Positions 1 through 6,015 of a stretch of 10,068 nucleotides of DNA are shown in pieces; position 1 is the stretch's first letter, and every line of letters starts with the position of its first letter. This DNA comes from Solirubrobacteraceae bacterium (GTDB lineage Bacteria; Actinomycetota; Thermoleophilia; Solirubrobacterales; Solirubrobacteraceae). The notes under the pieces are model-generated. The model was not told where the DNA came from. It did not search any database and worked only from the letters and a program-made list of their open reading frames with translations. The stretch covers positions 1 to 10,068 of the forward strand of contig JASLDD010000007.1 of assembly GCA_030151725.1 (NCBI GenBank), in the 5' to 3' direction. Position numbers and translations under genes: made by a program.

Positions 1-1
1 G

Positions 2-772
2 CGCGAACACGTGATCCCGCCGCTGGCGGCGCAGGACGCGATGACCGTGTACGTCGGGGGCGTCACGGCTGGCGCGGTGGACTTCGCCAACACGCTCAGC
101 CACAAGCTGCCGCTGTTCATCGGCGTGGTCGTGCTGCTGAGCGCGCTGCTGCTGATGGTGGTGTTCCGCTCGCTCGTGATTCCGCTGCAGGCCGCGATCA
201 TGAACCTGCTCAGCATCGGCGCATCGCTCGGCGTGATCGTCGCGATCTTCCAGTGGGGCTGGCTGAAGAGCCTGATGGGCGTCCAGGAAGGCCCGATCGA
301 GTCGTTCATCCCGGTGATGCTGTTCGCGATCGTGTTCGGCCTGTCGATGGACTACGAGGTGTTCCTCGTCTCGCGCATCCATGAGCGCTGGACGCACACG
401 CGCGATAACTCCCGCGCCGTCGCCGAGGGCCTCGCGCTGACCGGCCGCGTGGTCACCGCCGCCGCGGCCATCATGGTTTGCGTATTCCTGTCGTTCATGC
501 TCGGCGAAGATCGCGTCATCAAGGAGTTCGGCCTCAGCCTCGCAAGCGCCGTCTTCCTCGATGCGCTGGTCGTACGCTGCCTGCTGCTGCCGGCCACCCT
601 CAACCTGCTCGGTGCAGCCACCTGGCGGCTTCCCGCTTGGCTTGGCCGAGTGCTTCCCCGGGTCAACATCGAGGGCACGCTCACGACCGTGCCTGTCGAT
701 CACGACGGTCACTCCCCAGCGAGCCCGGGCGGCCTTGGCGGGCGCCCGGTGACCGAGGGAGCGGAAGTCTGA
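2..772 (+). CDS. MMPL-family transporter, C-terminal part (5' end outside window)
   Basis: Carboxy-terminal ~257 residues of an MMPL/RND-superfamily exporter of the cytoplasmic membrane; the family moves lipids or hydrophobic compounds using the proton gradient. The frame is open from base 2, so the GTG at 11 is an internal valine, not a start. Visible are a short extracytoplasmic piece and then the closing membrane bundle: hydrophobic segments near 110-180, 185-255, 300-345, 440-510 and 525-600. The motif FGLSMDYEVFLVSRIHE lies at about 329-379; its adjacent Asp (350-352) and Tyr (353-355) correspond to the proton-relay DY pair of MmpL proteins. A hydrophilic tail of about 45 residues, with no recognised domain, follows the last helix. 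The stop TGA at 770-772 overlaps the proposed CTG start of the next gene, so the two are probably translationally coupled. The substrate cannot be told from this fragment. Confidence 0.93.
   Translation, partial: REHVIPPLAAQDAMTVYVGGVTAGAVDFANTLSHKLPLFIGVVVLLSALLLMVVFRSLVIPLQAAIMNLLSIGASLGVIVAIFQWGWLKSLMGVQEGPIESFIPVMLFAIVFGLSMDYEVFLVSRIHERWTHTRDNSRAVAEGLALTGRVVTAAAAIMVCVFLSFMLGEDRVIKEFGLSLASAVFLDALVVRCLLLPATLNLLGAATWRLPAWLGRVLPRVNIEGTLTTVPVDHDGHSPASPGGLGGRPVTEGAEV
755..771 (+). promoter_or_regulatory. Ribosome binding site and CTG start of the next gene
   Basis: GAGGGAG at 755-761 lies 7 bases before a CTG at 769-771, which itself overlaps the upstream TGA stop as CTGA. No ATG, GTG or TTG in this frame lies near the junction. 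The next candidate, GTG at 817, would cut off the basic N-terminal stretch of an evident signal/anchor sequence. The site therefore suggests a non-canonical CTG start; this is inference. Confidence 0.5.
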
Positions 773-3069
773 GCTCAATCCCACGGAGGGCGCTCCGCGT
801 CCTCCTGCCGGCGGCTGTGCTCGTTGCCTGGGCCGCCCCGTTTGCGTGGGCAACGGCGGCGCCGTCCTCCGCTCTCGCAGCGAGCGCCCGCCCGTCGGTG
901 CTGCTCGTCTTCGTGCCCGCCGGCGAGCCGCTGCTGGCGAGCATTCCAGGCGCATCCGTCGGCATGATGTCGGCCAGCCAAGGGCACTACTCGATGACCC
1001 AGCTGGCCCTCGACATCGGGCAGGGCGCGCGCATCGCCTCCTCGGCCTACACACAAGACGCCACTCCTCTGCTCACCCTGCACCGCAAGGGCTCAAACGA
1101 CTGGCTCATCGAAGGCTGGGCGGCGGCACGCAGGCGCGCTGAGGACGCCCCTCAGCTGCTGAGCCCCGGCCTGCTCGCGTCTCAGATCCCCGGCGGCACA
1201 GGCTACGCAGCCGTCGCAGGAACGGGCGCGCCCGACGCAGCCGTTGCCGCCGACACCGGTGGCCGGCTGGCTGCCGTGTCACTCGGCCCGCCATCCACAC
1301 TGATCGCACGCATTGCCGCTCTACAGCGCAGCAGGCAGCTCGTCGTGGTCGACCTGCCAGGCGGGCGGGAAGGGCGCGCTGCCCTCAATGCACTGGCGGC
1401 CAGGCGCGCACCGGAAGAGCTTCTGCTGGTCGTGCAGCGAACCTCCAACGCCGGCCGCGGAGCGCTTCTGTGGAGCGCCGCCGTCGGACTTGCGGGCGGG
1501 GGCGAGCACGAGCTCAGCTCGCAGAGCACCGATCAACGGGGACTGTTCGTGTCGGTCGACCTGGCCCCCACGATCCTCGATCACCTCGGCGCGCGCGCTC
1601 TTCCCAGCGCCATGCGCGGCAAGCCAATCGTGACCGACGGCACGCTCGACTCGACCGGTCTGCGCTCGCTGATGGCGCGGCTGCGCGTCGTCGGCGGGCG
1701 GCGCCTGAAGGCACTCGCCTGCTTGCTCGGCGCGTGGGCGCTCCTGCTGCTTGCGGCTTCGCCATGGCCAGGAGCGCGTGCGCGGGCGATTCGCGTCGGC
1801 TCAGTTGGCGTGCTGTGGGCGCCTGTGGGTGTTCTGCTCACAGCCGCCCTCGAGCCGGGCGCAGCCGTCGAATACCTGATCCTGGCACTCGCCTGCCTGG
1901 GCCTTGGAGCGCTCACCGATGTGCTCCTGCCGTGGCCGCGGGCGATGGCGGCCCCGGCGCTCGTGGCAGTGCTCGCACTGACTGGCGACGCGCTGGTCCA
2001 CACGCAGCTGCTGATGCGCTCGCTGCTCGGCCCCAACCCGATCCTCGGCGCCCGCTTCTACGGCATCGGCAACGAGCTCAAGTCAGCGCTGGCCGTACTC
2101 GTGCTGGCCGCGGTCGCCGGGATGCTTCACCCAGGCGCGCGCAATCGCAGGGCGCGCGTGTGGATGGCGGCGGCGGGCGTGGTGCTCGCGGTCGTGGAGG
2201 GCTCGGCGCGAATCGGCGCGGGCGTGGGTGGGGTGATCCTCGTCAGCGCCGGCTTTGCTGTGGCTGTGGTGATGCTGGCGCCCGGCTCGGTGACGCGCCA
2301 ACGCGCGCTGATCGTGCTCGCGAGCCCCGTGGTGGCGCTCGTGGGGCTGGCGCTGATCGACCTGCTCACGGCCCACGGCGGCGGGCACTACACAGGTAGC
2401 ATCCTCCACGCCAGCTCCCCCAGCGAGCTGCGCGACATCATCGTGCGCCGCTATAGGGCCGCGTGGGGCGAGCTGCGCAACCACGCAATGCCCGTAGCGA
2501 CGGTGCTCGCCCTCGGCTGCGCTGTGGTCGCAGTGCGTGGACGCGAGCGATTGCTCAGGCCCGTGGGCGGTGACCCCGTGTGGCTTGCCGCGCTCAGCGG
2601 TGGCCTGGCGGCGGGCGTGGTGGGCAGCCTGGTCGAGGACTCGGGGCCCGTGTTGCTCGTCGTGTCTGTGTTCGTGCTGGGCTGTGTGGTCAGCTACCTG
2701 TGGGGGGGGGCACGCCGCTCAGCTCGCCGAGCAGTCCCGGCACGCGCCATGAATCACGATCTCGTGCTCGGAGACTGCCAGCGGCACCCGTTCGCTGAGG
2801 CTGCGGATCGCGCTCTCGAGCGCTGGATCGGAGAACGGCATCACGACGCCGCACTCGTCGCACACGAGGTGGTGGTGGTGCTCCCCGTGCTCGTCCACGC
2901 GCTCATAGCGGACCATCGCCTGACCCGTCTCCACCCGCTGAACCAGGCTCAACCGCTCCAACTCGTCCAGGATCCTGTAGACGCTCGCGCGGCTCACACG
3001 CCGCGAGCTGGAGCTCCGAAGCGCATCCTCGATCTCGAGCGCCGTCAGGGCGCAGCGCTCGCCTCCTAG
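769..3069 (+). CDS. Membrane protein: degenerate alkaline-phosphatase-like domain plus polytopic domain; probable frameshift near 2702-2710
   Basis: Numbered from the proposed CTG start at 769. A basic stretch (RRALR) and a hydrophobic segment form a signal/anchor (~5-28). An extracytoplasmic domain of about 270 residues follows, resembling the alkaline-phosphatase-like part of a family seen in Firmicutes and Actinobacteria: GASVGMM early, and VDLAPTILDHLG (~263-274) near its end. The usual early metal-binding Asp after the first strand is not evident (VLLVFVPAGEP), so catalysis is doubtful. From ~312 come about ten hydrophobic helices, with GARFYGIGNE at 427-436 and EDSGP near the end, both characteristic of the family. 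As read, the frame passes nine Gs (2702-2710) and runs to a stop at 3067-3069, but the last ~120 codons are antisense to the repressor gene and look non-native. With 8 Gs the protein would stop at 2750-2752, with 10 Gs near 2798; I favour an end near 2752. The function is unknown; its coupling to the MMPL gene hints at a shared envelope role. Confidence 0.72.
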   Translation: MSSIPRRALRVLLPAAVLVAWAAPFAWATAAPSSALAASARPSVLLVFVPAGEPLLASIPGASVGMMSASQGHYSMTQLALDIGQGARIASSAYTQDATPLLTLHRKGSNDWLIEGWAAARRRAEDAPQLLSPGLLASQIPGGTGYAAVAGTGAPDAAVAADTGGRLAAVSLGPPSTLIARIAALQRSRQLVVVDLPGGREGRAALNALAARRAPEELLLVVQRTSNAGRGALLWSAAVGLAGGGEHELSSQSTDQRGLFVSVDLAPTILDHLGARALPSAMRGKPIVTDGTLDSTGLRSLMARLRVVGGRRLKALACLLGAWALLLLAASPWPGARARAIRVGSVGVLWAPVGVLLTAALEPGAAVEYLILALACLGLGALTDVLLPWPRAMAAPALVAVLALTGDALVHTQLLMRSLLGPNPILGARFYGIGNELKSALAVLVLAAVAGMLHPGARNRRARVWMAAAGVVLAVVEGSARIGAGVGGVILVSAGFAVAVVMLAPGSVTRQRALIVLASPVVALVGLALIDLLTAHGGGHYTGSILHASSPSELRDIIVRRYRAAWGELRNHAMPVATVLALGCAVVAVRGRERLLRPVGGDPVWLAALSGGLAAGVVGSLVEDSGPVLLVVSVFVLGCVVSYLWGGARRSARRAVPARAMNHDLVLGDCQRHPFAEAADRALERWIGERHHDAALVAHEVVVVLPVLVHALIADHRLTRLHPLNQAQPLQLVQDPVDARAAHTPRAGAPKRILDLERRQGAALAS

Positions 3070-3162
3070 CAGCTCGAGCACGGCCCGTCGTGCGCCGCCA
3101 CGCTTGTGACCCGCCGCCGCCAGGCGCTGCTCAGCGCTCTGCAACCAGCTCACGGCGCTCAC
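2719..3162 (-). CDS. Fur-family metal-responsive repressor, probably Zur-like
   Basis: 147-residue Fur-superfamily regulator, a normal length for Zur/Fur. An N-terminal winged helix (about 8-88) contains the recognition-helix region SRASVYRILDELERLSLV (57-74). The C-terminal dimerisation/metal domain has four histidines (95-98), C101-x2-C104 directly after them, and C141-x2-C144 near the end, the usual structural zinc pair of Zur and Fur. A regulatory metal site would draw on the HHHH cluster, H133 and H138. The GTG start at 3160-3162 overlaps the permease stop as GTGA, so it is the last gene of the metal-transport operon and probably represses that operon when metal is plentiful. Zinc is the likeliest metal from the gene context, but manganese or iron (Mur, Fur) cannot be excluded. 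Its 3' end runs convergently against the membrane-protein gene on the other strand. Confidence 0.93.
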   Translation of the reverse strand: MSAVSWLQSAEQRLAAAGHKRGGARRAVLELLGGERCALTALEIEDALRSSSSRRVSRASVYRILDELERLSLVQRVETGQAMVRYERVDEHGEHHHHLVCDECGVVMPFSDPALESAIRSLSERVPLAVSEHEIVIHGACRDCSAS

Positions 3163-3992
3163 GCGAACACCGCCGATCCGTAGTAGACGGCCACCGCGAT
3201 TGCCACCACGGCGCTACTGGGGGGTAGCGATGGCACGGCATAGGCAAGGGCCAACCCGCCCCACATCGAGGCGATCGCCAGGCCCGCCGCGAGCACGATT
3301 CCCAAGGCAGGCCTCTTTGCGAGCCTGTGGGCGGCTGCAGCGGGCGCGGCGAGCAGCCCCAGCAGCAGCAGCGCGCCAAGCGCCTGCGTGGCCTCGGCGG
3401 CCACAATCCCGACAAGCACCAGGAAGCCGATCCCTAGCACACGCGTGGGGACGCCGCGCGCGCCTGCCACCTGGGGAGCGACCGAGGCAAACAGCAGCGG
3501 CCTTGAAATTGTGAGCATCGCCACTGTGACCGCCAGAGCGACGCCCGCCGCCAAACGGGCTTCGCCGGCACTGAGCCCGAAGATCGACCCGAACAGCGTG
3601 CGCGCCGCCTCGATCCCGCTGGCGCCACCGGAGCTCATGCTGAAGCGCGTCAAGAAGAACAGCCCGAGCCCGAGGATGAACGTGAAGACGATCCCGATGG
3701 CCGTGTCGTCGGCCGCCAGCGCGCCCCCGCCGCGGCCGCCACGCGCAGCGAGGGTGCCGCGTCCGAGCACGCCGATGGTCGCGCCCGCGATGACAGTTGC
3801 AAGCAGCAGGCCGACGCGCTGGTCGATCCCCAAGGCGGCCGCCGCCAGCGCGCCAGGGAAGGCGACATGGCTGAGGGCGTCGCCGGCGAAGACCTGTCCG
3901 CGCAGGACGACGAACCACCCGCCCACACCGCAGGCAAGCGCAACGAAGGTGCCTGCCAACAGGGCGTTGCGCATGAATTCCTGGGCGAACAT
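3159..3992 (-). CDS. Metal ABC transporter permease (ABC-3/ZnuB family), second of two
   Basis: 277 residues, mostly hydrophobic, with about eight membrane helices: the integral membrane subunit that passes Zn2+ or Mn2+ (possibly Fe2+) across the cytoplasmic membrane. Family hallmarks are the opening MRNALLAG, the VFAGDALSHVAFPGAL stretch (~34-49), and RPLLFASVAPQVAGARGVP at ~163-181. A Gly/Arg-rich loop at about 78-92 is longer and more basic than usual. The ATG at 3990-3992 shares one base with the upstream TGA (TGATG), and the stop overlaps the repressor start (GTGA), so translation is coupled on both sides. It most likely pairs with the other permease as a heterodimer, because both genes are intact and adjacent; a homodimer for each cannot be excluded. 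Confidence 0.93.
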   Translation of the reverse strand: MFAQEFMRNALLAGTFVALACGVGGWFVVLRGQVFAGDALSHVAFPGALAAAALGIDQRVGLLLATVIAGATIGVLGRGTLAARGGRGGGALAADDTAIGIVFTFILGLGLFFLTRFSMSSGGASGIEAARTLFGSIFGLSAGEARLAAGVALAVTVAMLTISRPLLFASVAPQVAGARGVPTRVLGIGFLVLVGIVAAEATQALGALLLLGLLAAPAAAAHRLAKRPALGIVLAAGLAIASMWGGLALAYAVPSLPPSSAVVAIAVAVYYGSAVFA

Positions 3993-4912
3993 CAGGCGAT
4001 CACTCCCTCCGGGACGGGCACGAGAGTGGGCGGCTCCTGCCGACGCCTACCCTGCAGCGTGACGCCGCCGCGCACGATCACGTACAGGACGAAGGAGATC
4101 GTCGCGATGAAGAAGCCCGCGGGATACGCGGAGAAGTAGGAGATTCCAAGGCCCAGCCACGTCACAAGCAACCCCAGCAACAGCGTCAATGCAAGGCTGG
4201 GCGCCGGCCGCGAGGTGATCGCCTGCGCGCTCGCCGCAGGCATGACCAGCAGCGCGAACACCAGCAGCGGCCCCGTGATCTGGCTGGTCGCAGCGACCGC
4301 CACCCCGAGCAGGGCCAAGAAGATGACCGTCAGCGCCCTGACGGGGACGCCGCGCGCGCTGGCCACATCGGGGTCCACCGACGCGAACAACAGCGGACGG
4401 CCGAGCACGGCGAGAGTCGCAAGGCTCCCCGCCCCAGCCGCACCCAGCACTAGGACCTGTCCGTCGGAGATCCCCAGGAGGTTGCCGAACAACAGGCTCT
4501 CCAGGTCACCGAGCACGCCGCCGTAGAGGCTCACGAACAGAAAACCGGCGGCCAGGGCGGCCGCCTGGAAGGCGCCGATGCTCGCCGACTCCTCACTCCA
4601 GGTGCGTCGCGGGGTGCCTCCTATGAGGAGCGCACCGAGGCCGCAGAAGGCGAAGTAACCCCACGCCGCGCCGATCCCGATGAGCGTCGCGGCGGCGGCA
4701 CCGGGGAAGGCCATCATCGAGAGCGTGTGCCCGGCAAAGGTCTCGCGCCTGAGCACCATCATCCAGCCCACCGTCCCCGCCATCACCGCCACGATGCCCC
4801 CGGCGATCAGAGCGTTGACCATGAAGTGATATTCGACGAGCTCGCCCACGTCGCGGGCCACGTTCCAGCCGAGGTGCGGGGCGCCGGCGTCAGCCAGCTT
4901 GAGCGTGGGCAT
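3992..4912 (-). CDS. Metal ABC transporter permease (ABC-3/ZnuB family), first of two
   Basis: 306-residue integral membrane subunit of the same family as its neighbour, with about eight helices and the same landmarks: MVNALIAGGIVAVMAG (~31-46), TFAGHTLSMMAFPGAAAA (~58-75) and RPLLFASVDPDVASARGVP in the second half. It has about 30 residues before the first helix and a basic, proline-rich cytoplasmic tail (GRRRQEPPTLVPVPEG). Where the sister permease reads GDALSH, this one reads GHTLSM, a difference in a conserved loop. The ATG at 4910-4912 lies inside the end of the ATPase gene (23-base overlap) with no clear Shine-Dalgarno sequence, which suggests coupling to ATPase translation. A later ATG (codon 31) would also give a normal family start and is the alternative. 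Confidence 0.92.
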   Translation of the reverse strand: MPTLKLADAGAPHLGWNVARDVGELVEYHFMVNALIAGGIVAVMAGTVGWMMVLRRETFAGHTLSMMAFPGAAAATLIGIGAAWGYFAFCGLGALLIGGTPRRTWSEESASIGAFQAAALAAGFLFVSLYGGVLGDLESLLFGNLLGISDGQVLVLGAAGAGSLATLAVLGRPLLFASVDPDVASARGVPVRALTVIFLALLGVAVAATSQITGPLLVFALLVMPAASAQAITSRPAPSLALTLLLGLLVTWLGLGISYFSAYPAGFFIATISFVLYVIVRGGVTLQGRRRQEPPTLVPVPEGVIA

Positions 4913-5750
4913 GGGTGTGGTCGTGGCGGTCGTGATGGTGGGCGGGCGGCTCTGGCTGGCCGACTACGACCAGGCGCCCATCGGATGCCTTGAGGACCTC
5001 CACGGGCACGCCGTAGAGCCATGACAGGGTCTCACTCGTGATTACCTCCTCGACGGCGCCTTCCACGGCTCGGCCGCCCGCCAGGTAAACGACGCGGTCG
5101 AGGTAGGGCAGCAGCGGGTTGACGTCGTGGGCGACCAGCAGCACGGCCACACCGGTGCTGCGGCACAGCTCAGCCACGAGCGCCGCCACAGCGGCCTGGT
5201 TGGGTAGGTCGAGGCTGTCGAGCGGCTCGTCGAGCAGGAACAGCTCCGGCTTGCCCACAAGCGCCTGGGCGATCAGCAGGCGCTGCTGCTCACCGCCTGA
5301 GCACTCCCCGATCGCACGATCTGCGTAGGCACCGGCGCCGACCATCGCAATCGCCGCATCCACCCGCTCGGAGGCCCGGCGCGCGTGGGCACGGGCCCAC
5401 GGCAGCGTCAACGGCAGCCCCCAGCGATCGCCGTCGAGACCCAGCCTCACCATGTCGCGCCCGCGCAGGCGCAGGCCGGCATCGAACGCGCGGCGCTGGG
5501 GCAGGTAGCCAATCGCGCGATTGCCCACCCCCGGCGCACCACCCAAGACGCTGGCCCTGCCGGCGTCGAGTGCCAGCGCCCCGAGCACTACCTTCAGCAG
5601 CGTCGACTTGCCCGAGCCGTTGGCCCCCAGCAGGGCCACGAACTCTCCGCGACCGACGCGCATCGAGACCTCGCTCCAGATCGTGCGCCCGCCCAGGCTC
5701 ACAGCTCCCTTCTCCAACTCCATCGCCGTGGCGGGGCTCTCGGCGGTCAC
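4890..5750 (-). CDS. Metal ABC transporter ATP-binding protein (ZnuC-like) with histidine-rich C-terminal tail
   Basis: 286-residue cytoplasmic ATPase that would energise the two permeases. Motifs in order: Walker A GANGSGKST (42-50), Q-loop Gln85, signature CSGGE (150-154), Walker B LFLLDEP (170-176), D-loop SLD (179-181) and switch His208. The ABC domain matches the ZnuC/MntB group, including a LPQRR Q-loop context. After it come about 60 residues ending in a tail (271-286) with seven histidines, a plausible metal-binding or sensing segment. Such His-rich stretches are better known from zinc-binding proteins and loops of substrate-binding proteins. The start is GTG at 5748-5750; ATG at 5721-5723 (codon 10) is possible. 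Neither has a strong Shine-Dalgarno sequence, so a nearly leaderless transcript is plausible. It is the first gene of the operon, and no substrate-binding protein gene lies upstream. Confidence 0.92.
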   Translation of the reverse strand: MTAESPATAMELEKGAVSLGGRTIWSEVSMRVGRGEFVALLGANGSGKSTLLKVVLGALALDAGRASVLGGAPGVGNRAIGYLPQRRAFDAGLRLRGRDMVRLGLDGDRWGLPLTLPWARAHARRASERVDAAIAMVGAGAYADRAIGECSGGEQQRLLIAQALVGKPELFLLDEPLDSLDLPNQAAVAALVAELCRSTGVAVLLVAHDVNPLLPYLDRVVYLAGGRAVEGAVEEVITSETLSWLYGVPVEVLKASDGRLVVVGQPEPPAHHHDRHDHTHAHAQAG

Positions 5751-5762
5751 GCGCTCGAAACT

Positions 5763-5779
5763 ATCATAAGACTGAGTCT
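5763..5779 (-). promoter_or_regulatory. Candidate promoter and operator of the metal-transport operon
   Basis: On the minus strand, TATGAT (5763-5768) resembles a -10 box and would start transcription about 6 bases before the GTG of the ATPase gene. Directly upstream lies AGACTGAGTCT (5769-5779), a perfect 5-bp inverted repeat around one base, in the promoter spacer where a repressor would block RNA polymerase. It does not match the actinobacterial Zur consensus I know (TGAAAATnATTTTCA-like), and no good -35 hexamer is seen. Assignment to the Fur-type repressor is a guess from position. Confidence 0.3.
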
Positions 5780-5922
5780 CGTTCTTGATTCTTTGCCCGG
5801 CGTCACCCCGCGAACAGACTTCTCGTCACATGTGGTTTGGCGTTCGTCGTTCGTGCCCTGGCTCTTGGCGGTCCGCGTCGAGGGCCGTCGTCCTGCGTGG
5901 TGTTTGTTCCCGCGCGACTTCT

Positions 5923-5940
5923 GTATAGCCATCGTTATAC
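5923..5940 (+). promoter_or_regulatory. Inverted repeat upstream of glutamate decarboxylase, possible promoter or operator
   Basis: GTATA at 5923-5927 and TATAC at 5936-5940 form a perfect 5-bp inverted repeat with an 8-base spacer, in a locally AT-rich patch 76 bases before the gad start. TATAGC (5924-5929) or TATACG (5936-5941) could serve as a -10 box; no convincing -35 hexamer is seen. The rest of the 265-bp divergent region (5751-6015) shows no gene, only a CACATGTG palindrome at 5827-5834. Confidence 0.3.
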
Positions 5941-6002
5941 GCTCGTGGGAAAGAGCAACACACCCCCGACTCCGCACCACGGCAAGCGCGCGCCGGCGCC
6001 GG

Positions 6003-6007
6003 AAGGA
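6003..6007 (+). promoter_or_regulatory. Ribosome binding site of glutamate decarboxylase
   Basis: AAGGA, within GGAAGGA, ends 8 bases before the ATG at 6016. This is the clearest canonical site in the window and fixes that start. Confidence 0.8.
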
Positions 6008-6015
6008 TTACAACC

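Noticed and set aside
1470..2399. A 309-codon + strand open frame inside the large membrane-protein gene
   Set aside because: Arg/Gly-rich shadow in an alternative frame of a gene with clear helices and family motifs.
2083..2484. Histidine-rich open frame on the - strand that looks like a metal-binding protein
   Set aside because: It is the antisense of valine/glycine-rich membrane helices; the His content comes from GTG codons read backwards.
2711..3069. C-terminal extension of the membrane protein as literally translated
   Set aside because: It is exactly antisense to the Fur-family gene and follows a homopolymer; not accepted as a native domain.
5751..6015. A small gene or RNA gene in the divergent intergenic region
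   Set aside because: Open frames here lack ribosome binding sites and coding character, and no tRNA-like or riboswitch-like fold could be recognised by eye.
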